The notes under the pieces are model-generated. The model was not told the DNA's origin. It ran no database searches and saw nothing but the letters and a program-made list of their open reading frames with translations. A stretch of 64,000 nucleotides of DNA from Buxus sempervirens (Eukaryota > Streptophyta > Magnoliopsida > Buxales > Buxaceae): assembly GCA_947561395.2 (NCBI GenBank), contig OX387192.1, positions 12,126,221 through 12,190,220 on the forward strand, written 5' to 3'. The translations under genes were made by a program, and so were the position numbers. Positions 12,041 through 23,480 of the stretch are shown one piece after another (positions within the stretch are counted from its first letter, which is position 1; every line of letters starts with the position of its first letter).

Positions 12041-12880
12041 GGCTCACCCAAAATAGAAGTCCTAATAGGGTTTGGAAATTTTCTAACTATCCCCACTAGA
12101 ATTCCTACTCTTTCACAGCTCCTTCTAATTCTATCTTCTTAATTCTAAATAAGAGAAATTCTATATTTCCAAATTTTCGTGCTAATTATTTCCCTTATTT
12201 TTAAATATTACAAAAACTCCCCAAAACTTCTCTTTCCCTCAACTTAAGGTTCCTAATCAACTATAAATACTAATATGCCATTTTCTCACTTATTAAGCTA
12301 TAAATATCATTATTAATCAGCAATTTAAACCCAACTTAGGTCTAATGTAATTTCTCAAGTCTAATAATAATTTAATTAATCTATTTAATTATTTACCAAT
12401 AATTAGTAGGAATTGACCAAAATACCCTTCTCATGACAATTTCATATCTACCCATTGGATTTCTTCTAAAATTTCCAAATTTATTTTCTATAGTATTCTT
12501 GGCCATAATACACACTTGGATTAATACCTATCTTTCCCAAACTTCATATTTAACTTACTCTCCCAATTATTCTAAATTAATTCTTCATTTTTCCTATCAC
12601 TATTAATTAAGGTCAAATTTATAATTAATCTTCCAATTAATTTAATTACTATTCCAATTCCCAATAACTCGTAATTACTATCATTTATTTAATTACTAAT
12701 ATATACCTACTTGGAACATAATGCTACTACTCCAATACTTGGATTAATTCTTTATTCCTTAATATTTTTCATGTTTATCTAACTTATTATCCAATATTTA
12801 GATTTATTTATTATATTACTATATTCAAAAATTCGGGGTTTTACAATTTTAGAAGTCTATTCGCAAATCAGTGTTTTGGC

Positions 12881-12996
12881 CGAGTGCCTGGAATCGCACT
12901 CGAGCGCTATCCTAAGCGCCCCGCATGTGTTTTTAGAAAAACTCAGAACTGAGAGCTGTCAAACTTAGATAAGCCGAGTGCTCAGCATGACACTCG
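12881..12996 (+). repeat. CGAGTGC palindrome pair in T2 no. 2
   Basis: CGAGTGC-N8-GCACTCG at 12881-12902 and CGAGTG-N10-CACTCG at 12975-12996, with GAGCGC and GCGCCC words around them. This is the T2 downstream palindrome cluster with a stem particular to this copy. Confidence 0.75.
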
Positions 12997-14280
12997 AGTG
13001 CTCTGCCAAGCGCCCATTTCCAGATTCTAAATTCTTCGAATGCTTGTATGGAAGCTCAAGCACCATGTCAAGAGCCCATGACAAACTTCCATATTTTCCC
13101 AATTTAAGGTGAATTTGACTATGGATTGGTTTTTAATCAAATCCAACCTATGTATAAATAAGATTTAGGTAATAAGGAATTGCTTGCACAAGTATTTTAT
13201 TAAAATTCAATATAATGAAGAGTTTGGTCACATTCTACTAAACTAGGTTCTTGAAAGACTTTTGGTTCCAAATTATTATAGAATGAGTTTATTTTTATTC
13301 CACCACTTATAACATCTTTCTAAGATCATTTCTAAGGTGTTTCTTAAGGCCGATTGTATTAATGAGTTCATATCAAATACTTGTCCACCTATTCCTCCAA
13401 ATTAGTTCATTTTGGGATTTCAAATGAGTATTATGTTTTTAATTTAACTTGTAAGGATTCTAAGGGGTTCCACTTATGTAATTCTCATATTTGAACATGT
13501 TTAGATAAATAAATCTTTGAGAACCCAATTTTGGTTAGATTTGAGAAATCTGTGTTTTGAGCTCTATTTTTAATTGCTTTGGTTTACAATGGACTTGATT
13601 GGAAACTTACATGTAATTTGGTTTATTGTGAATTATTTCTACAGATTTGGATTATTGGTTTTGTCTCATGAATGATTTGATATAAGATTTGGTTTGGATA
13701 TTGTCATTCGCCTTGAAGGGCATGTACTTGAGATCCTCCATGATGGAGTAGATGTGGTCATGATTGACCCATGATTTTCTGATTGAACACATTTGATTAT
13801 ATGCTAATTTGGTTACAAGCTATTTTGATCTAGTTTGTCTTGGATCCATGATTTAAGCTTAGTAATATAATGCGTTGACTTTATTGATGTAATTTCATGG
13901 CCATGAGTGTTGCCACGACGGGTTTAGAGCAGCACCGAAACCCTAAGTAGACCAGTGTTGTCAATGCTGAAACCCGTAGTAGGCCGGCATTGGATGACGA
14001 AACTTTGAGTAGTTCGTCTTTTCATAATTTCGATACCCTGAGCAGGCCGGATTGTGTACATGGAGGTATGGATTTGGCTTCGGCATGTTAATTGCCCAAT
14101 TAAAGTGAACTACATAATATTAGCCATGATGATGCTTGGTTTATAATTATCTTGGTTTGTTACTTGAATTTCGATGTTATTGGGAACTTATTGGTTTATT
14201 TGAATTATACATGAGTTGATATTGACTTTATTGTAATTTTTTATCGTAGCATGATTTAGAACTGTGATAAAATGTTTTAG

Positions 14281-14316
14281 CATGCATGTGCTATTTACTG
14301 GGATATTTTTATCTCA
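14281..14316 (+). other. T2 stem-loop box
   Basis: CATGCATGTGCTATTTACTG leads into the stem GGGATA/TATCTC with a T-rich loop, about 380 bp before the LTR end at 14691. Confidence 0.7.
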
Positions 14317-15207
14317 TTCCATTTTGTTTTGTTTTGTTTTGTTTTAAGACACTCTTGGAGAGGACTTAATCGACGGGGTAGAGCTAGAGGATTCATTTAG
14401 GAAGGAGGATTATTACCTTCCATAGACATTGTAAGTTATATTTCAGATTTGATGGGAATATTGACAACTTGTATTTTGATTGGGATTTATATTGGTATCA
14501 GACTTAAATAGTAATATACATTTCATGGTTTGATTTAGTTCCCACGCTTAATAGAAATTTTAAAATTCCGCACTCTGATATATGTGACTCATTTTATGAA
14601 ATGAGTTTGGTATGAGCACATTGGGCCCATACATAACACTCCGTGAGATGTGTTATATCTTTAATGAACAACATGAATCCGTGGCATTACACTTGAACCC
14701 ATTGGAGAATCACTTGAAATTGAAGGAGGGTGCTCAAAGTGCTGTCCATACCTCAAGGAGACTTCAAACACCTCAAGGAGGCCTTAACGCCCAAGGTAAG
14801 CCGTTCTCCATGTATTGTATTCAACATAAATGAAATTCATAAAATTATAGAAGATTTGTTTACCCTCCATTTGAATACAACCAGAATTTGAGCCTGAAAC
14901 TCCTTGTAGATTTGTCTAGAAAAACCATACACCGAAAAGTCAATGTTTTTAACCAGACTTGGAATATTTTCGAGGTCCAAAACTTTTTGTCTCGGAATCC
15001 ATTGATTTTTGGTATAATGACCGTATTAGGAATCCTAAGATTACCCCACTCCCCGAAAATGCATTTTAAGGATTTTCTGACGTTCATTTTGATTAATTGG
15101 ATTGATGATAGCGAGGTTGAAAAACTCGTATATGATTTGAAAAAAAGGCTTTTGGTTTATGGTTTGGCGGTGGATGGGAATTTCCACCTGGCATGTGTTA
15201 TGATCAG

Positions 15208-15363
15208 GTAGTGTAGAGATTACTCTACTTGGCCTTGGTTCATTGGGCAGCGTTGAGATTACTCCGCTTGGCCTTGGTTCATTGGGCAGCGTAGAGATTA
15301 CTCCGCTTGGCCTTGGTTCATCAGGCAGCGTGGAGGTTACTCCGCTTGGCCTTGGTTTGATCA
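15208..15363 (+). repeat. 39-bp tandem array with palindromic core (T2b)
   Basis: Four units start at 15208, 15247, 15286 and 15325, exactly 39 bp apart. Each joins a self-complementary half (GTAGAG-ATTA-CTCTAC in unit 1, GCG...GAG...CTCCGC later) to CTTGGCCTTGGTTCATT. In the sister T2b the same place holds another 39-bp array with different stems (20771-20908). Confidence 0.9.
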
Positions 15364-15689
15364 CTGGTTCTACTCATTGATTTGAATGGTTTGGTGTGAC
15401 TTGTGAGTCTAGTCTATGTGTTGGTGTTGGCTTGTTACTATTAATGTCCTTGTCCATCTATCTTTGTTCTTGGATAGTGTTCATTAATCTAATTTAGAGA
15501 CACGCTAACCCACGAGTCCTACCAAAACATGTTTGCAGCATTTGATTGTATTTATGGATCTTGACTGCATGTGTTACCCGATTGAGATATTTGACTTGGA
15601 ATTACATTTATATCCGATTGAATTGTTTTGGTCTACATTTGGTACCTTATACTTGTGAATATTATCATGATGTTACAAAATTACATAAA

Positions 15690-15736
15690 TTGTTTCTCTG
15701 CGTGCATGTTCGCTATTTACTGGGACTTTAAGTCTC
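15690..15736 (+). other. T2b stem-loop box with paired stem change
   Basis: GTGCATGTTCGCTATTTACTG then GGGACT/AGTCTC around a TTA loop. Against the usual GGGAT/ATCTC stem, a T-A pair has become C-G, a compensatory change. Confidence 0.65.
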
Positions 15737-16213
15737 ACGCGTGTTTTGTTTTACCAGATTTGTTTTTAGATCCGCTTGGTGAGCCATGTATCAGGGCAGA
15801 TATAGAGGGTGGGCTTCAGTACAGGCCAGAGGACTACTACCGCCCATAGTAGGATTTCTCTTTGTGATGTGGATATTGGATTTTGGGGAATTGTAAATGG
15901 GATGCAAATATTATTTTTGGACTTATACTTTTGGGAGATACTTTTGTATATGTCTGTATCTCTTAGAGAGAACCTGTGAGTATTTAGTTGCATTAGTTGT
16001 ATCTTGTTCACACATTTATCATTTTTGGAGTTATTATACAGATGTCCTTTTGTTGGACAAAATTTTAATTTCATGCTTCTTTAGCTTATGTACTCTGATG
16101 ATTACATTGTAATTGCCCAGGTAACTGTGTTTATCAGGTTCTATTGGACCATATGTAGGTCTCGGGGACAGGTTGGTGCCATGATAGGGCAGACCCGAAT
16201 CTGGGGCGCTACA

Positions 16214-16646
16214 GAAGTAGCTCTCAGAAAAAAAAGAAAGAAAGTTGGGGTTTCCCAACTACTGGTGGAGTGTAGCTATTAACAAAATAGAAAGTTTTTG
16301 GATCTTATAGGATCACTCCTGTAATATTGTAGTTGAGAGTGCATTATCCTAGTGTGTGCACTTGATGATCTCTGTCATTGCTGAAGAAAATTTTGAATTG
16401 ACTTTCGTCCATTCTAGCTCCCAAGTCCATATTCGGGCCAAGCAGTGGGAGTGGTTGAAAAGGTTTGCCAATTCTAGCGTCCACCCTTGGGTCACTATTG
16501 GAGACTAAAATGCAGCTCAATATAGTCACAAAAAGGGGTTGAAATCCAATCTAGGTACACAAAGCTGAATTGTTCCAAGAATTTTTTAATGACTTTAATC
16601 TTGTTGACCTCCCATGTAAGGGTTTAAAGTTTTCTTGGAATAATAG
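16214..16646 (+). pseudogene. LINE piece 1: L1-type endonuclease
   Basis: Translation in broken frames gives an apurinic-type endonuclease segment of a plant L1 LINE: WEWLKRFANSSVHPWVTIGD, then a stop where the Phe of the GDFNA motif belongs, followed by NAAQYSHKKG and, near 16600, the LPCKGLKFSWNN-like stretch. The domain is cut at 16646 inside the next element and continues at 30426. TSD AATAG (16642-16646) marks the break. The LINE's 5' part lies beyond T2b, left of the window. It carries stops and cannot encode an active enzyme. Confidence 0.8.
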
Positions 16647-17297
16647 TGTAAGACCCCAAAATTTCCAGAATTATTAATTAATTAAATGTCTGAAAATTTA
16701 ATGTGATTATGCTAAATCTATGGTTGGATTTATATAGGTAATTGCATGGAAGAAAGAGATCTAGAATATGAGGCAGACCGATAGTTGGATCCTGAGATAA
16801 AAGACAAGCATTATTTAATGTGTTATTTGAAATCTTATTGGAAAGAGGTATAGTAGAAAATATAGATGAGAAGCATGGGATCATAGTTAATAAATTAGGG
16901 TTTTATTATGCATACGAATGAATCGTATTGTTCTTGTATTTGTGTTTTGATGACTGAAGGGAGAAGAAAGAGAGCTAAGAGCACCATTCGTAATCACTCC
17001 AAGAAGAGCAACTTGGAGAGATTCCAATCATCTAGAAGGCTCCTGATCAGTGGTGGAAGAAGGATTTGATCATGTGCTTAAGAGGAAACAGAAGAAGAAA
17101 ACAGGAGGTTTGAGCGATCAAGAGGTAGGTAGCACACTGTTTATTCGTTAATCACAAGTTTTATTGTGTTTAGATCGTTTAACATGTTTTGGTATGATTT
17201 ATGAATGATATTTGTTGCATTAGAAGTGATTTTTATTGACGAAATAGTGTATAAAGTACGGAGGAAACGAAACAGATTTCCAGAAATTCGCCACTGT

Positions 17298-17507
17298 TGC
17301 TCGAGCGATCCCATTAAGTGCCTCACCTGTAATTCCATGTGAACGACTGCTCAACATTACGCTTGAGCGATAGGGTTGAGCGCCCATTCAATTTTCTTAG
17401 TTTAAAAGGTCGTCAAACATCACCGCTTGAGCGCCCTTTATTGAGCGCCAGTTTTATTAGCACTAAGACCGCCCAACCTCACCGCTCGAGCACAAGGGTC
17501 GAGCGGT
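17298..17507 (+). repeat. GCTCGAGCG palindrome cluster in T2, ~60-bp spacing
   Basis: Four units near 17298, 17359, 17422 and 17481 built on CGCTYGAGCG...; the last, 17481-17507, is ACCGCTCGA-N9-TCGAGCGGT with perfect 9-bp arms. It is a GC-rich island in AT-rich DNA downstream of the LTR's 5' third. Confidence 0.75.
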
Positions 17508-18680
17508 CAATACAGAACTATGATTTCTGAATTTTTGAGCAAATCTACATTATAGAATGATTTTAATAGAATTCAACCTATGTACCAATAAGAATTAGGT
17601 GTTTATGAGTTGTTTTCACTAACTATTCATTTAAAATAATTTAATAAAGATTTTGGGTATGTTCTATTAAAATAGGTCTTATTTTCATTATAAAAATAAT
17701 TTTGGTTCCCAAATTTGTTTTAAGTTAAATGAGATGAACCTTACACCTGTATAAGTATGTTTTTAAAGCATTTTGAGCACTGGAAGTTGTTAGGAAGGTT
17801 TTGTACCAGATTTGGGTATGTTGAGCTATTTATTTGATATTGAACAAGTTTTGAAAACCCTATATGCCACTAGGCACTTCTTCTAATATGCATTGATATT
17901 AATTGAGTAATACTTGTTGGTGTTTAGTGGGCATAGCTGCATATGGATCCATAGGGTTAAGCTAGAGAGTGAAGAGGTCTTTCTTTGATTGGTTACTCCT
18001 AGTTTGCGTACGCGCTTCCTTTGCAAGTTAGTTTGCATTGGGAGGTCTTCATGTACGATAGGGTCTCATTTTAGATACCAGTTGCTGGTGAGGTGCCCTG
18101 TATGTGTTGATTAGCGGCCATCCTCATGTCCAAATACCCGTTGTTGCATGCTTGGGTGGTATATGCCAACTCCATACTTCAAATCCCAGTTGTTGGTATG
18201 AGAGTTCTTGCGCAATAAGCCGATGTCTAGGACCCATATTTCATATCCCAGTTGCTGGTATGATGGTTGTGATTACTATAACGCCCCGAACCCGGGTCTA
18301 TGCAAAACAAGCACCAAACCCGAATCCGAAGTGCTACTGGGCCCAAAGCTACTAATTACTAGACATTTAAATTCATAGAATTCCATTGAATATCAGAGTG
18401 CGGGAAATTTAAAACATTGAATTCATCAATAAGTGTGGCTAAATATAATCATCAACTATCTCATCAATATAAAATCATAAGTTTGGTAAATAGGTTTTCT
18501 AACACACTTTTTCTCATAATCATAAAGTATCCATCAATGTACATTTATATCAACCTCTAAAAGAAAAATCTAAACAAAATAAGAAAGATCCTCAGCCAAT
18601 AATCTGTAACTCCCCCTCGTGTCAACCCCAAGGATGCTCTCACGCGGAACAGCTGAAAACAAAACAAAACAAAACACGGG

Positions 18681-18717
18681 TGAGATATGAATATCTCAGT
18701 AGGTAACACTATGCATG
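18681..18717 (-). other. T2 stem-loop box, perfect palindrome
   Basis: TGAGATAT/ATATCTCA arms with a 2-nt centre at 18681-18698, followed on the + strand by the reversed ATGCATGG box. Confidence 0.7.
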
Positions 18718-20110
18718 GAGAACAACAGTTTATATACAAGGAAATTAACAATGATTTCATGGTCGTTAAAATAATCAAGTAATCTCGGTCGATAAGATGA
18801 GCGAGTAATCACAATATGAAACCAACATTAAATTAGTGCTCGAAATAAAGAGACTTTATTATGTAAACTTCATTTCAATTAGAAGGACAATGTATTATAA
18901 ATCACTTCCACTTGGTTTCCAATTTATTTCAATTAGTGTCTCCCTGAGAACAATTCTACATTTTTATTCATGTTTCAATAATATTCCATTTTAATATTTC
19001 TAATCAAGCCACAGCTAATCCATTCAATCATGTCATATTAATATTTCATTTAAAACCATTCTTGTCAATCACGGCTAAATCGATCTAGCAATCGGAGAAC
19101 AAATCATAATGATCAGTTGTTAAAGCCCACCTTCAGGTAGTAGCCTACCTCTACTGCAGGTTGTAGAAACATAGTATCCACACATCCTCTGCAGGAAAAT
19201 GCACATCTCTAAGACCTCAGGTATCCCCTTGCAGGAGATAGCATAACTCGACTGCAGAATGTGAAGACATAGCATCTACTTCTACCGCAGGAGATAGCTT
19301 CCTCACCTTCCAGTGGTAACTCACACACCCATCTCCTATGTGGGATGCAATCAGAAATAATCAGTCTCCTCCACATGAGGTATCTCTCCTGTAGGATGCA
19401 ATCCCCTCAGAACTACATTTCCCCCACAGGAGGTAATAAGTCTCTCCCGCAGGAGGTAATGTCTCTGCCACCAAGCGGGTAAGGGTCTCCGCCACCAAGC
19501 GGGTAATAATCTCTGCCACCAAGCAGGAAATATACAAATATAGTTCTGCCACCAAACAGATTATCAATAAAACTGGCCACCAAGCCATTGTACAAATAAT
19601 CCACATTCCTATATTATTTATAACATAGTTGGTGTAGCGCCCCATATCCGGGTCTGCCCTATCACAGCACCAACCCGTACCCGAGACCTACTTATGGGCC
19701 CAATAGAACCTGATAAACACAATTTCTTGGGCAATTACAATGTAATTATCAGAGTGCATGACTTAAAAAAGCATGGAATAAAAATTTTCCATCCAACAAA
19801 AGATTTCCTGTATTACAATCTCCAAAACATGATATTTGTGCATACAAAATACAACTAAGGCAACTAACCATTCACCATGATCTCCCCAAAATATACAGAC
19901 ATGTACAAAAGATATCTCCCAAGAGTATAAGTCCAAAAATATTATTTACATCCCATTTACAACTTCCAAGATAAAATACAACATCATAAAAATAATCCTA
20001 CTGTGGGTAGTAGTCCTCTGTCCTGAACTGAAGCTTACCCTCTATATCTACCCTGGTACGTGGCTCACCAAATGGATCTGAAAACAAATCCGGTAAAACA
20101 AAACACGCGT

Positions 20111-20145
20111 GAGACATAAAGTCCCAGTAAGCAGCAAACATGCAT
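20111..20145 (-). other. T2b stem-loop box
   Basis: Minus strand GGGAC-N5-GTCTC, preceded by CATGTTTGCTGCTTACT. It shares the C-G pair variant with 15690-15736. Confidence 0.65.
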
Positions 20146-20770
20146 GTAGAGAAACAGTTTATACAGTTTTATAACATCATGATGATATTCACAATTATAT
20201 AGTACTAAATACAAACCAAAACAGTTCAATCGGATATAAAAGAAATTCCAATTCAAATATCTCAATCAAGTAACTTGGGAAATCAAATCAACAAATACGA
20301 TCAAATACTGTAAACATGTCTTGTTAGGACTCGTGGTTAGCGTGTCTGTAAATTAGGTTAATGACCAATATCCATTTGCCACCTACACGACTTACAGAGA
20401 GAATCCTAGCTAGGGTATCTCAGCAAGCGGAGCACCCACATATGGGTTGGCAAGTGACAACCAAGGAAATAATCAAGGCTAGGTGGAATGCCCTATCCAC
20501 TGCCAGACCAAACCATATGAATCAGAAGGACGTCCCACCGATACCCCACGGTGGGTGGTTGCTGCAGCACCTCTATGGCCCAAGAGGGCCTCACTGATAC
20601 CCCACAGTGGAAAGCTGTATAGAGAAGGAAATTAACGCTAACAAGTCAACACTAACACACAAATTAGACTCACTGTGGATCCACACTAAGAACAACGTCC
20701 AATTAGATGACTCACAATTTAAATCAAACCAATCAAATCAAAGTGTAAAACCAGTGCTTAAACCAAAGCC

Positions 20771-20908
20771 AAGTGGAATTCCCCATCCACTATTAAATCA
20801 ACCGAGACCAAGTGGAATTCCCCATCCACTATTAAATCAACCGAGACCAAGTGGAATTCCCCATCCACTACCAATCCATACCAAGGGTAAGTAGAATTCC
20901 CCATCCAC
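20771..20908 (-). repeat. 39-bp tandem array with palindromic core (T2b)
   Basis: Units start at 20771, 20810, 20849 and 20889 (39, 39, 40 bp). Each carries AGTGGA-N8-TCCACT plus a spacer ACTATTAAATCAACCGAGACC. Same pitch and LTR position as the array at 15208-15363, but an unrelated stem. Confidence 0.9.
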
Positions 20909-21448
20909 TGCCAATAAAACCATAGGCCAAAGCCTTGACAAATCATATAAGAGTTTTTCGACATCGCTTTCATAAATCTAAGTAAATCCCAAAACGAAGG
21001 TCATAAAATCCTCAAAACACATTTTAGATGAGTGGGTTGATCTTAAAAATTCCAAATAAGTCACCATACCAAAATTCAATGGATTCCGAGACAAAAAGTT
21101 TTAGACTTAAAAAATATTGTAAGTCTAGTTAAAAACGTTGACTTTTCGGTGTAGAATTTTTCTAGACAAATCTATAAGGAGTTTGGGGCTCAAATTCTGG
21201 TTGTAGTCTATTGGAGGGTATAAAAATCATCTAGAATTTTCTGGGCTTCTGAATCACTCATTTGGATATCAAACTCAAAAAGTGGCCATTTTTGAAAATC
21301 GGGAAAACTGGAAATTTAGGTACAAACTGAAAGTTGACTTTATATTGGTTGGGAATTGGGCCTTGAGAGTATTTTTATTGGTTCCAAATGGGGGGTAAAA
21401 CCTTATTTACATGTAAAGACTTAAGTAAATGGAGCAATAAATACACAA

Positions 21449-21608
21449 GTTAATCCGGAGCCGCGATTTAAAATAACAGAGGTTGACGCGCGCGCGCTGA
21501 AGTTGAACATTCGCGCGTTAAGGCTCTGGATTAATTGCCCCCAGGTTAATCCTGAGCCGCGATTTAAAATAACAGAGGCTAGTTTTTAGGGGTTTGGCTC
21601 AGGATTAA
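21449..21608 (-). repeat. Two tandem long hairpins in T2b leader
   Basis: TTAATCCGGAGCC (21450) pairs with GGCTCTGGATTAA (21522) at 12 of 13 positions; TTAATCCTGAGCC (21546) pairs perfectly with GGCTCAGGATTAA (21596). Both left arms are followed by GCGATTTAAAATAACAGAGG. A GCGCGCGCGC run sits in the first loop. Confidence 0.8.
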
Positions 21609-22160
21609 TTGTCAACTTTCAGGATTAATCGCCAGGTCGGGGTTTGAAATATTTTTTAGTATTTTCAAATACAAAACTCACACAATCACTCCTAACTTCT
21701 CCAAAACCAAATGGGATGATCATAAATCATCCCAACACACTTAAAACACTTTCTAAAACCAAGATTCATTCCAAATCTTCATGAACATTCATCAACCCTA
21801 ATCCGAAACATGATCAATGGAGGTTGTAAATTCAGGGCAAATCAATGTAAAACTAATCAAGAGCATTATACAATCACAACCTATGAATTTTAGAAACCAA
21901 TAGCAACATGCAAGATCATTTCTTCGAATCAATCAAATCCTAGAGAGAGAATATGAATTTTAGTAATTAATTTTTTTGGAAGGGTTTGCTACTTACTTGT
22001 TAATGAAGAAGTACAACTTCTCTTCAAGTTCTCCTCTCTTTCTTCTTCTTTTTCTTCTTGCTCAAGCTTTCAAGTGAGCTCACAATCTTCCTCTCTTGTT
22101 CTATACGTCCAAAACAAGAGAAATGGGTTTTCAAACACTTAATTAGAAATTAGGGCATCC

Positions 22161-22168
22161 TTTTATAT
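22161..22168 (-). promoter_or_regulatory. TATA box of T2b
   Basis: Minus strand GGGCATATAAAAGG, directly downstream of the GGTACC array in the sense of the LTR. Confidence 0.6.
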
Positions 22169-22233
22169 GCCCAAGTTTTGGGTCTTTCAAATATGCCCCT
22201 AAACAAAGCTTTTATTCAACTAAACTCTAGGGT

Positions 22234-23480
22234 GTACCTAAGGCATACCAGGGGTACCTTAGTGTTATTCGAGTGGGGTACCTTGGTATTAAGTGGGGGT
22301 ACTTTAGTGTTAAGTGGGGTGTTTGCCTTAGCCACTTCAAAGGCATGCTTTAGGAATGCTTGGGAGGTGTACCTCAGTTAACACAAAAGGGTACCTCAGT
22401 TATATGAGGGGTACTTTAGTTATTTGAGGAGGTACCTTGATGTTTCAAGGGATTTACCTTAGTCATTCTAAGGGGTAAACTTTGAATAAGCTTAGGGGGT
22501 GTACCTCAGTTATATTGAGGAGGGTACTTAACTATAGAAGGGGTGTACCTTAGTTATATGAGGAGGTACCTTAGCTATATAAGGGGTTATACCTTAGGGA
22601 AAATAGTGGGGGTTACCTTACTTATATAGGGGTTACTTTAGTTAGACAAAAGGGGGTACTTTGGCTATATAGGGGGTGTACCCTAGGTAAAACAGTGGGG
22701 GTACCTTACTTATATGAGAGGAGTACCTCTAGGAAATTCAAGGGTGTCCCCTGGGTAATGTAAGGAATATACCTTAGTAATATAGGGGGGAGGGGTACTC
22801 TAGTGATATAAAGGGGGTACCTTTAAGTAATACAAGGAGGGTATACCCTAGGTGACATAAGGGATGTACCTTAGGTATGTTGGAGGTACTTTAGTTATAT
22901 AAAGGGGGTACCTCTACTGTATAAGGGAATGTACCTTAGCTATATAAGGGGGATGTACCTTAGGTAAACAAGGGGGTACTTTAAGTAAAACAATGGGGTA
23001 CCTTAGTCAAAATAAAGGGATACCTTAGGCAATACAAGTGAAGTACTTTAGGTATAATTAGGGGGTACTTTAGGCAATATGAGTGAGGTACCTTAGGCAA
23101 TGTAAGAGGGTACCTTAGGCAAAACATTGGGGTACTTTAGGTATTCATGAGGGGTACCTTAGGTAAAACAATGGGGTACCGCTAGGCAATTAAAGTAGGG
23201 TACCTTAGGGATACAAGTGGGGTACCTTAAGTATAATTGGGGGGTACTTTAAGTAACACTTGGGTGGTACCTTGGGTAATACTTGGGCATACCTTGGGTA
23301 TATAATGAGGGTACCTTGGGTAATACTTGGGTGTACCTTGGGTATAGAAGTGGGGTACCTGGGGTATACTTGAGAGGTTATTTAGGTATTCTTGGGAGAT
23401 ACTTAAGTTACACTTGAGAGGTACCTTGGGCATTCTTAAGAGTTACTTTGAGTATTCTTAGGGGATAATTTGGGTACACT
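22234..23480 (-). repeat. GGTACC palindrome array, 22-bp pitch, ~1.25 kb
   Basis: GGTACC or GGTACT recurs in GGGGTACCTTAGGTAA-like units. Starts of GTAC counted from 23043 run 23065, 23088, 23110, 23132, 23154, 23176, 23200, 23222, 23244, 23267 and on to 23355: almost all steps 22 bp. Towards 22234 steps are 20-24 bp with some units lost. Roughly 50 units sit immediately upstream of the TATA box, in the U3 position. Confidence 0.9.

Larger units (their letters stand above)
9326..12845 (-). mobile_element. Solo T2 LTR, minus, 3,520 bp, TSD ATTTC/ATTTT
   Basis: Starts TGTATCGCCCC and ends GGGGTTTTACA; flanks 9321-9325 ATTTC and 12846-12850 ATTTT differ by one transition, so I read them as a TSD. 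Going in from the left (LTR 3' side) it has the stem-loop box (9694-9731), a TA/CATA microsatellite, a decayed block array (10080-10740), a palindromic GGCGCTCAA cluster (11205-11390), a TATA box on the minus strand (12031-12040) and an AT-rich 5' part. There is no internal region and no second LTR. It splits T2 no. 2. Confidence 0.8.
8487..14691 (+). mobile_element. T2 LTR no. 2 (plus), 5' end off-window, split by a reversed T2
   Basis: Visible pieces are 8487-9325 and 12846-14691. The first has a TATA-like GCATAAAAGG near 8750 and a purine-rich leader. The second has palindromes at 12881-12996, long AT-rich DNA, a GC-richer block of palindromic blocks at 13900-14060 and the T2 stem-loop box at 14281-14316. 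It ends ...ATCCGTGGCATTACA at 14691; the preceding TTATATCTTTAATGAACAA block matches the T2 end at 38030-38068. It is inserted in a T2b whose sequence resumes at 14692. No coding capacity. Confidence 0.75.
14692..16213 (+). mobile_element. T2b LTR (plus), right part; inserted in the LINE
   Basis: Resumes after T2 no. 2 and ends ATCTGGGGCGCTACA at 16213. Its interior matches, in reverse, the T2b at 19633-23757 (the stretch around 14880-15010 against 21060-21200, and the end against TGTAGCGCCCC at 19633), so both belong to one subfamily. Contains a 39-bp palindrome array (15208-15363) and the stem-loop box (15690-15736). The 5' part and any TSD are off-window. LINE sequence follows directly. 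Confidence 0.75.

Noticed and set aside
20361-20597. ORFs over the T2b palindrome arrays (also 20607-20894, 15041-15364)
   Set aside because: Repeated peptide units such as PRPSGIPHPLLNQ are translations of 39-bp DNA repeats; 39 is a multiple of three, so frames stay open by chance.
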